64,000 bases of DNA from Brucella pseudogrignonensis (GCF_002252525.1 NZ_NNRM01000053.1:1-64000), one strand, 5' to 3'. Positions 53,501-62,875 are shown, counted from the stretch's first letter. Translations and numbers: made by a program. The notes: generated by a model not told the origin, from the sequence alone.

Positions 53501-54532
53501 ATGAAGAAGACAGTTCTCTCGGCAGCGGTTGCTGCCTTTACGCTTGGTGTGGCCGCTTCGGTTGCAGGCCTAGCCAATGCGGCGGATGTTGGTGCTTGCC
53601 TGATTACCAAGACCGACACCAATCCCTTCTTCGTCAAGATGAAGGAAGGCGCGATTGCAAAAGCCAAGGAGCTAGGCGTCAATCTCAAGACTTATGCAGG
53701 TAAGATCGACGGCGATTCCGAAAGTCAGGTCGCGGCAATCGAAACCTGTATTGCGGATGGTGCCAAGGGCATTCTGATTACCGCTTCTGACACAAAGGGC
53801 ATCGTACCGTCGCTGCAAAAAGCTCGTGACGCGGGTGCGTTGATCATTGCGCTTGATACGCCGCTAGAACCAGCGGATGCAGCAGATGCCACTTTCGCGA
53901 CAGACAACTTCCTTGCGGGCGAACTAGTCGGCAAATGGGCTGCGGCAACGCTTGGCGATAAGGTCAAGGATGCGCGCGTGGCGTTCCTTAACCTCACCGC
54001 GTCGCAGCCAAGCGTTGACGTTCTGCGCGATCAGGGTTTTGCCGTTGGCTTTGGCATCGACCCGAAAGACAAGACCAAGCTTGGTGATGAAGATGATCCA
54101 CGCATTGTAGGTCGTGATTTGACTGATGGTAATGAAGAAGGTGGCCGTCGCGCGATGGAAAACCTTCTCCAGAAAGATCCGACCATCAATGTCGTTCATA
54201 CGATCAACGAACCTGCTGCAGCTGGTGCTTATGAAGCACTCAAGGCCGTAGGCCGTGAAAAAGACGTGCTTATCGTTTCGATCGATGGCGGTTGCCCAGG
54301 CGTTAAAAACGTCGAAGCTGGTGTAATTGGTGCAACGTCGCAGCAATACCCGCTGCAGATGGCAGCGCTTGGCATCGAAGCTATCAAAAAATTCGCGGAT
54401 AGCGGCGAAAAGCCAAAGCCGACAGAAGGCAAGACCTTCGTCGATACGGGCGTGGCGCTGGTCACTGACAAGCCAGTCGAGGGTGTGGAATCAATCGACA
54501 CCAAAACTGCGCTCGGCAAGTGCTGGGGTTAA
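53501..54532 (+). CDS. frcB: Fructose-type ABC periplasmic binding protein FrcB
   Basis: A 343-residue periplasmic sugar-binding protein with a signal peptide of 27 residues (cleavage near ANA-AD). The mature start [19 protein letters not shown], followed by [19 protein letters not shown] and [21 protein letters not shown], matches as I recall it the Sinorhizobium meliloti FrcB sequence, a binder of fructose, mannose and ribose. GGGAGGAG lies 3 bases before the ATG. It is first of the frcBCA operon, with a hairpin and repeat-rich gap before frcC that may raise FrcB output relative to the membrane parts. Confidence 0.9.
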   Translation: MKKTVLSAAVAAFTLGVAASVAGLANAADVGACLITKTDTNPFFVKMKEGAIAKAKELGVNLKTYAGKIDGDSESQVAAIETCIADGAKGILITASDTKGIVPSLQKARDAGALIIALDTPLEPADAADATFATDNFLAGELVGKWAAATLGDKVKDARVAFLNLTASQPSVDVLRDQGFAVGFGIDPKDKTKLGDEDDPRIVGRDLTDGNEEGGRRAMENLLQKDPTINVVHTINEPAAAGAYEALKAVGREKDVLIVSIDGGCPGVKNVEAGVIGATSQQYPLQMAALGIEAIKKFADSGEKPKPTEGKTFVDTGVALVTDKPVEGVESIDTKTALGKCWG

Positions 54533-54538
54533 AAGCTT

Positions 54539-54641
54539 AGAGCATTTCCGGTTTTGATTGAGTCATTGGAAATGCTCTACCCATTTGTTTTTACGCGCTT
54601 CTTGTTCCGAAAACCGCTTCGCTCGTTTCGAGATGCGTTCT
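54539..54641. repeat. Palindromic repeat element, copy 1 (Bru-RS-like, 103 bp)
   Basis: Begins with the hairpin AGAGCATTTCC / GGAAATGCTCT and continues through TTTGTTTTTACGCGC and CCGAAAACCG to GATGCGTTCTA. It lies directly after the frcB stop. Its end-to-end layout matches copy 2, and the length equals the 103-105 bp reported for Brucella Bru-RS1/RS2 palindromes. Confidence 0.7.
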
Positions 54642-54652
54642 AGTGATAACTC

Positions 54653-54681
54653 GCATCCGGCAGCTTTTGCCGGATGCTCTT
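54653..54681 (+). terminator. Hairpin between frcB and frcC (partial terminator)
   Basis: GCATCCGGCA (54653-54662) pairs with TGCCGGATGC (54668-54677), followed by TCTT. It may attenuate readthrough from frcB into frcCA, a common way to make more binding protein than channel. Confidence 0.6.
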
Positions 54682-54688
54682 GCGCCTT

Positions 54689-54791
54689 AGAGCGCGGTTC
54701 GATCTGATTGGATCAGATCGGCGCTCTAAAAGTTTGTTTTAACGCGCATCTTTATCCGAAAACCGTTTCACACTTTTCGGGATGCGCTCTA
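54689..54791. repeat. Palindromic repeat element, copy 2 (Bru-RS-like, 103 bp)
   Basis: Starts AGAGCGCGG, with an arm CGATCTGATT-GGATCAGATCG forming a strong hairpin. It continues with TTTGTTTTAACGCGC and CCGAAAACCG and ends GGGATGCGCTCTA. Shares the second half with copy 1 and differs in the first hairpin. It ends 15 bases before frcC. Confidence 0.72.
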
Positions 54792-54806
54792 AAGCAGGAG
54801 ATAGAT

Positions 54807-55901
54807 ATGAGTGAGCCGCAGGCGACGACCACCCCTGTAAAAGCATCAATGCAGGAATATGAAAAATCGCTCTCCCAAAGCGCAAGCGATGTCGCATCTT
54901 TCGATGCGGGTGATCAGTCTTTGCTCTATCGCCTCCGGCATTTTCTGCATCACAATCCCGCGGCTGTACCGCTGATTGTGCTGGTTATGTCGTTGCTGGT
55001 CTTCGGCATAACGCTTGGTGGAAAGTTTTTCTCCGCTTTCGCGCTGACACTTATTCTACAGCAAGTCGCGATTACAGGCATCGTGGCTGCGGCGCAGACT
55101 TTGGTGATCCTTACCGCCGGCATCGATCTCTCGGTTGGCGCAATCATGGTCTTATCTTCCGTGGTCATGGGGCAGTTCACATTCCGCTATGGCTTGCCTG
55201 CAGAGCTTTCCATCCTGTTCGGCTTTGCTACCGGTGCGCTTTGCGGCTTCATCAACGGGTTCTTGATCGCTTATGTGCGGTTGCCACCATTTATTGTCAC
55301 GCTTGGCATGTGGCAGGTGATCCTGGCGACGAATTTTCTTTATTCCTCGAATGAAACCATTCGTGCACAGGAGATTACGGCAGAGGCGCCTATCCTGCAG
55401 TTTTTTGGAGAAAGCATTCGCGTAGGTGGGGCGGTCTTCACCTATGGCGTTATCGCGATGGTACTTTTGGTTTTGTTGCTCTGGTTCGTGCTAAATCACA
55501 CGGCCTGGGGGCGCCATGTCTATGCCATAGGCGATGATCCGGAGGCTGCAAAACTATCAGGCGTTTCGGTTAAGCCGATACTCATGTCGGTTTATGTTCT
55601 GGCAGGTCTTATTTGCGCACTTGCTGGCTGGGCTATGATCGGGCGCTTGGGTTCTGTGTCACCAACCGCTGGGCAGTTTGCCAACATTGAATCCATTACG
55701 GCTGTCGTGATTGGTGGGATTTCGCTCTTCGGCGGACGTGGGTCCATCCTTGGCACAATGTTTGGCGCGCTGATTGTTGGTGTTTTTTCGCTGGGCTTGC
55801 GCTTGTGGGGTACAGATCCGCAATGGACCTATCTCCTTATTGGTGTTCTTATTATTGCTGCCGTTGCCATTGACCAATGGATCAGAAAGGCTGCCGCATG
55901 A
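54807..55901 (+). CDS. frcC: Fructose-type ABC permease FrcC
   Basis: A 364-residue inner-membrane permease of the ribose/xylose class with about ten hydrophobic helices after a polar N-terminal region of about 50 residues. TAGIDLSVGAIMVLSSVVMG and the EAAKLSGVSVKP coupling region are conserved, as is VIGGISLFGGRGSILGTMFGA. GCAGGAG precedes the ATG. The stop overlaps frcA by ATGA. Confidence 0.9.
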   Translation: MSEPQATTTPVKASMQEYEKSLSQSASDVASFDAGDQSLLYRLRHFLHHNPAAVPLIVLVMSLLVFGITLGGKFFSAFALTLILQQVAITGIVAAAQTLVILTAGIDLSVGAIMVLSSVVMGQFTFRYGLPAELSILFGFATGALCGFINGFLIAYVRLPPFIVTLGMWQVILATNFLYSSNETIRAQEITAEAPILQFFGESIRVGGAVFTYGVIAMVLLVLLLWFVLNHTAWGRHVYAIGDDPEAAKLSGVSVKPILMSVYVLAGLICALAGWAMIGRLGSVSPTAGQFANIESITAVVIGGISLFGGRGSILGTMFGALIVGVFSLGLRLWGTDPQWTYLLIGVLIIAAVAIDQWIRKAAA

Positions 55902-56680
55902 AAACCTCTACAACACCGGTTCTTTCCGCACGCGGTCTCGTCAAGCGTTATGGGCGCGTCACTGCACTCGATCATGCCGACTTTGACCTCTATCCGGGAG
56001 AAATCCTTGCTGTCATTGGCGACAACGGCGCTGGCAAATCTTCGCTTATTAAAGCGCTGTCAGGGGCCATCCGTCCCGATGAAGGCGAGATATTGCTTGA
56101 TGGCAAGCCAGTCAGTTTCCATTCGCCAATGGAAGCGCGCCATGCAGGTATTGAGACGGTTTATCAGAATCTTGCTCTTTCTCCTGCGCTTTCCATTGCG
56201 GATAATTTGTTTCTTGGACGCGAAATCCGCCGCAAGGGACCGCTTGGTTCATTACTCAGGATGCTTGATCGTGGAGCGATGGAAAAGATCGCGCGTGAAA
56301 AGCTGTCTGAACTCGGCCTGATGACCATCCAGAATATTGGTCAGGCGGTGGAAACGCTCTCCGGCGGTCAACGGCAAGGTGTCGCGGTTGCACGCGCGGC
56401 GGCCTTCGGTTCAAAGGTCGTCATCATGGATGAGCCGACGGCGGCACTTGGCGTAAAGGAATCCCGCCGCGTTCTGGAGCTTATTCAGGATGTGAAGGCA
56501 CGAGGAATGCCGATTGTGCTGATCTCGCACAACATGCCGCATGTTTTTGAAGTGGCTGATCGCATCCATATTCATCGTCTTGGTAAGCGACTGACGGTAG
56601 TCGATCCGAAGGAATATTCGATGTCGGATGCAGTGGCCTTGATGACAGGCGCAATGGCGCCGCGTTCTGAGGCCGCCTGA
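55898..56680 (+). CDS. frcA: Fructose-type ABC ATPase FrcA
   Basis: A 260-residue ATPase with a single nucleotide-binding domain, as in FrcA, in contrast to the double-domain RbsA. Walker A is GDNGAGKSS, signature LSGGQRQGVAVARA, Walker B VIMDEPTAALG. The FrcK kinase gene known downstream of frcA in Sinorhizobium is absent; the next gene is an lrp homologue on the other strand, only 4 bases away. Confidence 0.9.
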   Translation: MKTSTTPVLSARGLVKRYGRVTALDHADFDLYPGEILAVIGDNGAGKSSLIKALSGAIRPDEGEILLDGKPVSFHSPMEARHAGIETVYQNLALSPALSIADNLFLGREIRRKGPLGSLLRMLDRGAMEKIAREKLSELGLMTIQNIGQAVETLSGGQRQGVAVARAAAFGSKVVIMDEPTAALGVKESRRVLELIQDVKARGMPIVLISHNMPHVFEVADRIHIHRLGKRLTVVDPKEYSMSDAVALMTGAMAPRSEAA

Positions 56681-56684
56681 TCCG

Positions 56685-57161
56685 CTACTCTGTGAACATC
56701 ACATCAAGCGGCAGATGCGCTTTGACGATCGGTGATTTGAGGACAACGAAGCTAAAATATTTATCTATGCCGATATCCATATCGATCAGGCGTTCCATGA
56801 TCGTCTGATACTCGACAATTCCGGCGGTGACGAACTTCATCAGATAATCGTAGCCGCCGGAAACCAGATGACACTCAATAACGGAATCGATCTTCTCGAC
56901 GGTGGCAAGAAATCGCGCAAAATCGATCTGACGATGGTTTTTGAGCGTAATCTCAGTGAAAACCGTCAATGTCTGTCCAAGCTTCGAAACATTGATTTGC
57001 GCGGAATAGCCGGTAATATAACCTTCAGATTGCAGTTTTTTCACCCGCATGAGGCAGGGACTGGGTGAAAGGTTGACGAGTTCTGCAAGCTCGACATTGG
57101 TTATCCGCCCATTCTTCTGCATTTCGGATAGAATTTTGATGTCGATTTTATCGAGCTTCAT
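56685..57161 (-). CDS. Lrp/AsnC-family transcriptional regulator
   Basis: A 158-residue regulator. The helix-turn-helix KNGRITNVELAELVNLSPSPCLMRVKKLQ is at the N-terminus, and the RAM ligand domain ends with IGIDKYFSFVVLKSPIVK. It is divergent from the FAD oxidoreductase gene at 57.4 kb, an arrangement typical of Lrp proteins that switch on an amino-acid-degrading enzyme in response to its substrate. Confidence 0.9.
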   Translation of the reverse strand: MKLDKIDIKILSEMQKNGRITNVELAELVNLSPSPCLMRVKKLQSEGYITGYSAQINVSKLGQTLTVFTEITLKNHRQIDFARFLATVEKIDSVIECHLVSGGYDYLMKFVTAGIVEYQTIMERLIDMDIGIDKYFSFVVLKSPIVKAHLPLDVMFTE

Positions 57162-57398
57162 AGCAAAACCAGTTATTCGGTACTTTCGGTTGAGATTATT
57201 ATCTTTTTCCCCGGAAGCTGCAATCGCGCCATGCTCTGTTTCTGATATTCAGTAGAGCCACGCACTGCACGCTGTTTGGGCGCAATAATCGCCTGTCAAA
57301 ACGACGCCAAACCATACGAAATTCTGTGTAAAGACGAACTCCAACGCATCAAGCGGAACGTACAGCACTAGGATATGCGAAACATTGGAGTCCTGCGC

Positions 57399-58724
57399 AT
57401 GTCTGCACCGCTTTTACACATCGAAACCAGTCCAACCTTGCCAAGTGAGGCGGATGTCGTTGTGATTGGTGGTGGCGTAGTGGGCGTTTTCACAGCCTAT
57501 TATCTAGCGCGTAGCGGCGTAAAAGTGGCTCTTGTTGAAAAGGGGCGTATCGCTGCGGAGCAATCGAGCCGAAACTGGGGCTGGTGTCGACAACAAAACC
57601 GCGATGCCCGTGAGCTTCCGATGGCTACAAAAAGCCTCGAGCTTTGGGACAAGATTGCAGAAGAAACCGGAGAAGATCCCGGTTTTCGCCGGTGCGGCCT
57701 TCTTTATCTGTCGCAGGATGAGGCGGAGATTGCGGGCTGGGCCCGCTGGCGGGATTTTGCAAAAACAGTGGGCGTTACCACGCATATGCTCAGCACGGGT
57801 GAGGCCGCTGAGCGCGGCAAAGCAACCGGGCAGAGCTGGAAAGGTGGTGTTTTCTCGCCAACTGACGGAATTGCTGATCCGTCACGCGCAGTTCCTGTGG
57901 TGGCTCGAGGTATCATGGCAGCCGGCGGAACTGTTCATCAGAACTGTGCCGCCCGTGGACTTGAATTAAGCGGTGGTCGTGTCAGCGGTGTTGTAACGGA
58001 GTCGGGTACCATCCGCACAAAGACTGTTGTAATGGCGGGTGGTGCATGGGCATCCTCCTTCTGCAACCAGCTTGGCATTCGTTTTCCGCAGGCCGCAGTT
58101 CGTGCTTCCATTTTATCCGTCGCATCCGGCGTTGTTGGTTTGCCCGATGCATTGCATACGGCTCAAGTGTCGCTGACGCGCCGTATGGATGGGGGTTATA
58201 CACTTGCGATCAGCGGTCGCGCGCGCGTTGACGTGACGCCGCAGCAATTGCGTTTCAGCCGTGAGTTTGTACCGATGTTCATGCGCCGCTGGCGCAGCCT
58301 TGCTCCCGGCGGCATTCAAGGCTGGTGTTCTGGGCATGAAACATTGACCAAGTGGCGGTTGGATGAAGTGACGCCGATGGAGCGCAATCGCATTCTCAAC
58401 CCCAAGCCCGACGAAGGGCAGATTGGTTTAACGTATCAAAGGGCGCAGGAACTATTACCAGCGCTAGCTGGAGTGCCAATTGCAAATCGCTGGGCTGGTT
58501 ATATCGACAGCACGCCCGATGGCGTACCGGCAATAGGAGAAATTGAAACTGTTCCGGGTTTCATTCTGGCGGCAGGCTTCAGTGGTCATGGTTTTGGCAT
58601 TGGCCCTGGTGCCGGGCATATGATTGCCGATGTCATTTTGGGACGCAAGCCGATTGTCGAGCCGAGCTCATATAAGCCCGAACGCTTGAATAAAAGCGCA
58701 TGGGGTAAGGTGGCAGATTTTTAG
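57399..58724 (+). CDS. FAD-dependent amino-acid oxidase/dehydrogenase (DAO/DadA family)
   Basis: A 441-residue oxidoreductase with the FAD-binding Rossmann motif DVVVIGGGVVGVFTAYYLARSG followed by the Glu in VALVEKG. It has QSSRNWGWCRQQNRD, PTDGIADPSRAVPVVARG and a late GFSGHGFGIGPGAGHMIAD, all usual for D-amino-acid dehydrogenase or sarcosine-oxidase-like enzymes. No signal peptide. The Lrp gene opposite suggests an amino-acid substrate. The ATG at 57399 follows GGAG by 7 bases; another at 57375 has a weaker site. Confidence 0.87.
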   Translation: MSAPLLHIETSPTLPSEADVVVIGGGVVGVFTAYYLARSGVKVALVEKGRIAAEQSSRNWGWCRQQNRDARELPMATKSLELWDKIAEETGEDPGFRRCGLLYLSQDEAEIAGWARWRDFAKTVGVTTHMLSTGEAAERGKATGQSWKGGVFSPTDGIADPSRAVPVVARGIMAAGGTVHQNCAARGLELSGGRVSGVVTESGTIRTKTVVMAGGAWASSFCNQLGIRFPQAAVRASILSVASGVVGLPDALHTAQVSLTRRMDGGYTLAISGRARVDVTPQQLRFSREFVPMFMRRWRSLAPGGIQGWCSGHETLTKWRLDEVTPMERNRILNPKPDEGQIGLTYQRAQELLPALAGVPIANRWAGYIDSTPDGVPAIGEIETVPGFILAAGFSGHGFGIGPGAGHMIADVILGRKPIVEPSSYKPERLNKSAWGKVADF

Positions 58725-58737
58725 TTCCCGCATCTGA

Positions 58738-58753
58738 TGTGATCAAAATCACA
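58738..58753. promoter_or_regulatory. CRP/FNR-like palindrome TGTGA-N6-TCACA
   Basis: The sequence TGTGATCAAAATCACA is a perfect match to the CRP-type arrangement. It lies 14 bases after the oxidoreductase stop and 114 bases before the small membrane-protein gene. One match alone may be chance. Confidence 0.4.
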
Positions 58754-58866
58754 AAATATCAGCCAAACGGAGCGCCAGCACTTACGGAATGATCGAAAAC
58801 TAGCTAAATAAGGTGAATTCCCCGCCTGCATGGCGCGGAAATGCGAAACCGTAACAAGGCTGGACG

Positions 58867-59061
58867 ATGTTTGAGTTTGATGACCCGCGATTTCGACCTC
58901 TGTGGATACGGGTATTGATCTCAGGAAGTTGTCTGGCATGGGCTGCATTTGAGATTTCGATGGGCGCAGTCGGTTGGGCCATGCTGTTCGGAGCGCTTGG
59001 CCTCTGGTCGGCCTACCGCTTCTTTGTGACATTTGATCCTGACAAGAAAAAGCAGGATTAA
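58867..59061 (+). CDS. Small membrane protein, DUF3329-like
   Basis: A 64-residue protein with the start FEFDDPRFRPLWIRVLI and two hydrophobic helices (about 13-32 and 35-54), ending in a charged Asp-Lys tail. The layout is that of small DUF3329 proteins common in Rhizobiales. The role is unknown. It stands alone. Confidence 0.7.
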   Translation: MFEFDDPRFRPLWIRVLISGSCLAWAAFEISMGAVGWAMLFGALGLWSAYRFFVTFDPDKKKQD

Positions 59062-59359
59062 CAGGGCTCTTAGCTTTTAAGCCTAGCAAAGCGCAATTCG
59101 CTGCGACACCAAAAATTCGCTTCAATATTTGAAAAGAGAGCGGGGAATCGACCCGGGTTCAGGCCTTCCTCATGTGTTTCGTGTGAGGAAATGACGCTGC
59201 GTATCTCTAATTAACATCATTTTAAAACATATTATCACATTTAAATCGTTATAATGTTATCCACATGATTGTGATGATATCAGAACGGTGTTACGTCCTC
59301 CGTGTCTCGGCCCACTATCGGGCGTGTCTTGAAGACATACGCATGGAGATTGCCAGTAA
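59062..59359. promoter_or_regulatory. Upstream region of fbp with TGTGAT-type half-sites
   Basis: Contains a hairpin TTCCTCA (59166-59172) / TGAGGAA (59184-59190) without a T-run. ATCACA (59234-59239) and TGTGAT (59270-59275) form an inverted pair 30 bases apart, resembling the inner arms of the eryR operator. A/T-rich stretches between could hold the promoter. Confidence 0.35.
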
Positions 59360-59425
59360 ATGAATTCCGTTTCCCCCGCTTCCAACGTGCTGCAACTGCC
59401 TCTTTTTAAGGAGCAGGGCCAATGA
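59360..59425 (+). CDS. Possible 21-residue leader peptide overlapping fbp
   Basis: An ATG with GGAGA about 10 bases upstream opens a short frame MNSVSPASNV... of 21 codons whose TGA stop overlaps the fbp ATG as ATGA. The end of the frame (KEQG) contains the AAGGAG that serves as the fbp ribosome site. Translational coupling to fbp would be expected if it is translated. No similarity is known to me; it may be chance. Confidence 0.35.
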   Translation: MNSVSPASNVLQLPLFKEQGQ

Positions 59426-60453
59426 CGATGGTAGGTAATTTCGCACCACTGGTTCTCGCAGGCGACAATGACCGTGTGGATGCGCAGGCTGCTGGCGAGT
59501 ATCTGGACACTTGGGCAGGTCAGGATGGCCTGCGTCTTGCAACGAGCAACGTCATCAAGGCCATTCTTGCAGGGTCAGGCCGTCTCGCTGGTCGCATCGC
59601 GCGCGGCTCGCTACCGGGTGATCCGGGTAAGCTGGTTGGCGTCAACAGCGATTCTGATCAGCAGAAGAGCATCGATGTCGGCTCACACAATCTCTTCGTT
59701 GAACTGCTGATTGCGGCGGGTGCTGCATCAGTTCTGTCCGAAGAAGCGGATCTTCCTGTTAAGGGTAAAGCGGATGGTCTGGTTGCGGTTGCAATCGACC
59801 CGCTCGATGGTTCCGGTAATGTGGGCCTCGGCGCGCCGCTCGGTACCATTTTCTCGATCTTCCCTGCGGATACGGCAGAGCCATTCCTTCAGCCCGGCAA
59901 TCGCCAGCTGGCAGCAGGTTATGTCTCGTTCGGCAATTCGATTGATCTCGCCTTCTCGGTCGGCGAAGGCGTTCTTTTCGCGACGCTTGATCCGGTCAGC
60001 GGTATCTTCCAGATCACCCGCAAGAATGTGACTCTTCCAGAGCGCACGTCCGATCTCGCCTATAACGCATCCGTTTATCGTCATCTTTCGGCTGGCATGA
60101 AGGCCTATGTCGATGATTGCTACAACGGCAAGGACGGTCCGCGCGGACGCAATTTCAATATGCGCTGGTTGGGTGCAGCTGTCGGAGACATGCATCGCAT
60201 CATGCAGCGCGGCGGCATCTTCTTCTACGTAGACGATGCGCGTCCGGGTTATGAAAAAGGCCGTCTGCGCCTCGTTTATGAAGCCAATCCGATTGCTTTC
60301 CTCAGCCAGCAGGCTGGTGGCAAGGCGACCAACGGTTCCACACCGATCCTCGATATCGTTCCCGAAACCTACCACGAGCGCAGCGCGCTGGTGTTCGGTG
60401 TTGCGGAAGAAGTCGATGTTCTCGGCGAATATTACGCGCGTCCGCGCAATTAA
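59422..60453 (+). CDS. fbp: Class I fructose-1,6-bisphosphatase
   Basis: A 343-residue class I FBPase. The metal site is in VAIDPLDGSGNVG, together with the acidic SEEADLP segment. The substrate-binding end has RLRLVYEANPIAFLSQQAGGKAT followed by ILDIVP and HERSALVFG. It converts fructose-1,6-bisphosphate to fructose-6-phosphate in gluconeogenesis. It is 16 bases ahead of fba, forming a two-gene operon, as in the Brucella erythritol locus. The start is the ATG after AAGGAG. Confidence 0.92.
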   Translation: MTMVGNFAPLVLAGDNDRVDAQAAGEYLDTWAGQDGLRLATSNVIKAILAGSGRLAGRIARGSLPGDPGKLVGVNSDSDQQKSIDVGSHNLFVELLIAAGAASVLSEEADLPVKGKADGLVAVAIDPLDGSGNVGLGAPLGTIFSIFPADTAEPFLQPGNRQLAAGYVSFGNSIDLAFSVGEGVLFATLDPVSGIFQITRKNVTLPERTSDLAYNASVYRHLSAGMKAYVDDCYNGKDGPRGRNFNMRWLGAAVGDMHRIMQRGGIFFYVDDARPGYEKGRLRLVYEANPIAFLSQQAGGKATNGSTPILDIVPETYHERSALVFGVAEEVDVLGEYYARPRN

Positions 60454-60469
60454 CTAAGAGGAAACTCAG

Positions 60470-61534
60470 ATGGCACGTATTACGCTGCGTCAATTGCTCG
60501 ACCACGCTGCTGAACACAGCTATGGCGTTCCGGCTTTCAACATCAACAACATGGAGCAGGCGCTCGCCATCATGGAAGCGGCGGATGCGACCAATGCGCC
60601 GGTTATCCTGCAGGCTTCGCGCGGTGCGCGTTCCTATGCAAATGATATCATGCTGCGCCACATGATGGATGCGGTCACGGAAATCTATCCGCATATTCCG
60701 GTTTGCGTGCATCTCGATCACGGCAACGAAGCTGCCACTTGCATGACTGCAATTCAGGCAGGCTTTACCTCCGTCATGATGGACGGCTCGCTCAAGGCTG
60801 ATGGCAAGACCCCTGCCGACTGGGACTACAACGTCTCCGTTACGCGTCAGGTCAGTGAAATGTCTCATCTTGGCGGCATTTCGGTTGAAGGTGAGCTTGG
60901 TGTTCTCGGTTCGCTCGAAACTGGTATGGGTGAGGCAGAAGACGGTCATGGTGCGGAAGGTCAGCTTTCGCATGACCAGCTTCTGACAGACCCGGAAGAA
61001 GCCGTGAAATTCGTGCGTGAAACCAAGGTCGATGCACTGGCAATCGCTATGGGCACCTCGCATGGCGCTTACAAGTTCAGCCGCAAGCCTGATGGTTCCG
61101 TGCTTGCAATGAACGTGATTGAGGAGATTCACCGTAAGCTTCCAAACACGCATCTTGTCATGCATGGGTCGTCTTCGGTGCCGGAAGATTTGCAGGAAAT
61201 CATCAACAAGTATGGCGGCAATATGAAGCCAACCTGGGGTGTGCCTGTTGAAGAAATCCAGCGCGGTATCAAGCATGGCGTGCGCAAGATCAACATCGAC
61301 ACCGATAACCGCATGGCGCTGACGGGCCAGATCCGCCGCGTGCTGCAGGAAGACCCGAGCGAGTTCGATCCGCGCAAGTATCTCAAGCCTGCAATGGCTG
61401 CGATGACCAAGCTTTGCAAGGATCGCTTCGAGCAGTTCGGCACCGCTGGCCATGCTCAGTCAATTCGTCCGATCCCGCTGTCGGATATGGCAAAGCGTTA
61501 TCGCGATGGTTCGCTGGATCCGAAGTTCAGCTAA
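60470..61534 (+). CDS. fba: Class II fructose-bisphosphate aldolase
   Basis: A 354-residue zinc-dependent aldolase. Zinc ligands lie in [23 protein letters not shown] and the later [13 protein letters not shown]; the phosphate loop is in [11 protein letters not shown] and [13 protein letters not shown]. It catalyses fructose-1,6-bisphosphate formation from triose phosphates. Together with Fbp it turns triose phosphates into fructose-6-phosphate, which Brucella needs when growing on erythritol. AAGAGGAAA precedes the ATG. Confidence 0.93.
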   Translation: MARITLRQLLDHAAEHSYGVPAFNINNMEQALAIMEAADATNAPVILQASRGARSYANDIMLRHMMDAVTEIYPHIPVCVHLDHGNEAATCMTAIQAGFTSVMMDGSLKADGKTPADWDYNVSVTRQVSEMSHLGGISVEGELGVLGSLETGMGEAEDGHGAEGQLSHDQLLTDPEEAVKFVRETKVDALAIAMGTSHGAYKFSRKPDGSVLAMNVIEEIHRKLPNTHLVMHGSSSVPEDLQEIINKYGGNMKPTWGVPVEEIQRGIKHGVRKINIDTDNRMALTGQIRRVLQEDPSEFDPRKYLKPAMAAMTKLCKDRFEQFGTAGHAQSIRPIPLSDMAKRYRDGSLDPKFS

Positions 61535-61555
61535 AATAGTCTAGCTTCAATATAA

Positions 61556-61585
61556 AAAAAGCGGCGGGAAAACCCGCCGCTTTTT
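61556..61585. terminator. Bidirectional terminator between fba and rpiB
   Basis: A perfect 13-bp stem AAAAAGCGGCGGG / CCCGCCGCTTTTT with an AAAA loop, with T-runs on both strands, between convergent genes. Confidence 0.92.
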
Positions 61586-61611
61586 GTGTTTTGGGGTGTT
61601 GCTTTAGACAA

Positions 61612-62067
61612 TCAGCACTTGTTGTACTTGGCGTCGACTTCGTTGATCGCGTCAACATTGCCAGCCGAGCGGCCATTTTCGTCAAAGGTCTGGGCAAGGA
61701 ACGCGTCAGCAATGGTCTTTGCAACTTCCGAACCGATAACGCGTGCGCCCATGGTGATGATCTGCGCGTTGTTGGAGAGTGCTGCACGTTCTGCCGAATA
61801 GGTGTCGTGGGTCAGCGCTGCGCGGATGCCAGGAACCTTGTTGGCTGCAATGCAAACACCGATACCGGTGCCGCAAACCAGAATTGCGCGGTCATAGGTG
61901 CCGTCGAGAACGGCGGATGCAACGCGGTCCGAGAGGTTTGCGTAGAATGTGTCTGCGCCAGCGTCCGTGCGGGAGATTTCGGACACTTCAAAACGATCCT
62001 TCAGATAATCTGCAAGAACCTTGGCCAGACCTTCACCGGCGCTATCGCCTGCTACTGCTACTTTCAT
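61612..62067 (-). CDS. rpiB: RpiB-like isomerase (EryI of erythritol catabolism)
   Basis: A 151-residue RpiB/LacAB-family sugar-phosphate isomerase with the conserved [25 protein letters not shown] active-site region (Cys in CGTGIG) and [21 protein letters not shown]. In Brucella the homologue beside tpiA2 is EryI, which converts erythrulose-4-phosphate to erythrose-4-phosphate. It lies 11 bases after tpiA2 and ends the operon. Confidence 0.9.
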   Translation of the reverse strand: MKVAVAGDSAGEGLAKVLADYLKDRFEVSEISRTDAGADTFYANLSDRVASAVLDGTYDRAILVCGTGIGVCIAANKVPGIRAALTHDTYSAERAALSNNAQIITMGARVIGSEVAKTIADAFLAQTFDENGRSAGNVDAINEVDAKYNKC

Positions 62068-62078
62068 GATATTGCTCC

Positions 62079-62849
62079 TTAATTAGCTTTGATGGTTTTG
62101 GCGCATTTCGCCAAAATATCGAGATAGCCTTCCACGTTCCATGCCGAACGGCCAATGAACAGGCCGTCGATATGCGGGCAGGCAATGAGTTCTTCGCAGT
62201 TGCCGGGATTGACCGAGCCGCCATAGAGACATGGCACGCGACGGCCAAGGATACCTTCAGCAACAGCAATAATTTCGGCCTGGCGGGCATCGGCGTAATC
62301 TGCCGAGGCTGGAATGCCATTTTCACCAATCGCCCAGACAGGCTCATAGGCAAACAGGATTTCGGCCTTTTTCTGTTCGTCCGAAAGCTTGGAAAGTGCA
62401 CCGCGCACTTCTTCAGCAAGCACTTCCGCAGCACGTCCGCTTTCGCGGTCTTCGAGCGTTTCGCCAATGCAGATAAGCGGGATCAGGCCGTGACGAACGG
62501 CTGCTTCAACCTTGAGGCCAACAGTTTCGTTGGTTTCGCCAAAGTTTGCGCGGCGTTCTGAATGGCCGAGTTCTACGATGTCGAGGTTGCAATCTTTCAG
62601 CATCAACGGCGAAATTTCGCCAGTCCATGCACCCTGATCAGCCCAGTGCATGTTCTGCGCGCCAACCTTGACGGAGGTTTCCGACAGAATTTCCTTCACT
62701 TCACGAACATAAGTAAACGGCGGAATGACGAAGCGCTGAATGTCTGCCGAGCGGTCAGCATCGGCGTCTTTCAGTGCGTCCGCGAAAACGCGTGCTTCCG
62801 CAAGCGTCTTGTTCATTTTCCAGCTCGTACCTACCCAGAATTTGGACAT
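62079..62849 (-). CDS. tpiA2: Triose-phosphate isomerase paralogue (TpiA2/EryH)
   Basis: A 256-residue TIM-barrel isomerase. Landmarks are GTSWKMNKT (Asn-Lys), ELGHSERR (His), VWAIGENG region with [14 protein letters not shown] (Glu) and phosphate loops [10 protein letters not shown] and GLFIGRSAW. In Brucella this second TIM (EryH) works on L-3-tetrulose-4-phosphate in erythritol catabolism. The canonical catalytic residues are kept. It lies 26 bases after the eryR stop. Confidence 0.9.
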   Translation of the reverse strand: MSKFWVGTSWKMNKTLAEARVFADALKDADADRSADIQRFVIPPFTYVREVKEILSETSVKVGAQNMHWADQGAWTGEISPLMLKDCNLDIVELGHSERRANFGETNETVGLKVEAAVRHGLIPLICIGETLEDRESGRAAEVLAEEVRGALSKLSDEQKKAEILFAYEPVWAIGENGIPASADYADARQAEIIAVAEGILGRRVPCLYGGSVNPGNCEELIACPHIDGLFIGRSAWNVEGYLDILAKCAKTIKAN

Positions 62850-62875
62850 GCTTGAATGGTCTTTCTTCTCGTGTG

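Noticed and set aside
59125-59165. T-arm-like stretch suggestive of a tRNA 3' end
   Set aside because: No matching acceptor stem or cloverleaf could be drawn on either strand.
60302-61453. Long minus-strand open frame opposite fba
   Set aside because: It mirrors a strongly recognised aldolase and fbp end, shows no known family, and reflects codon bias of the plus-strand genes.
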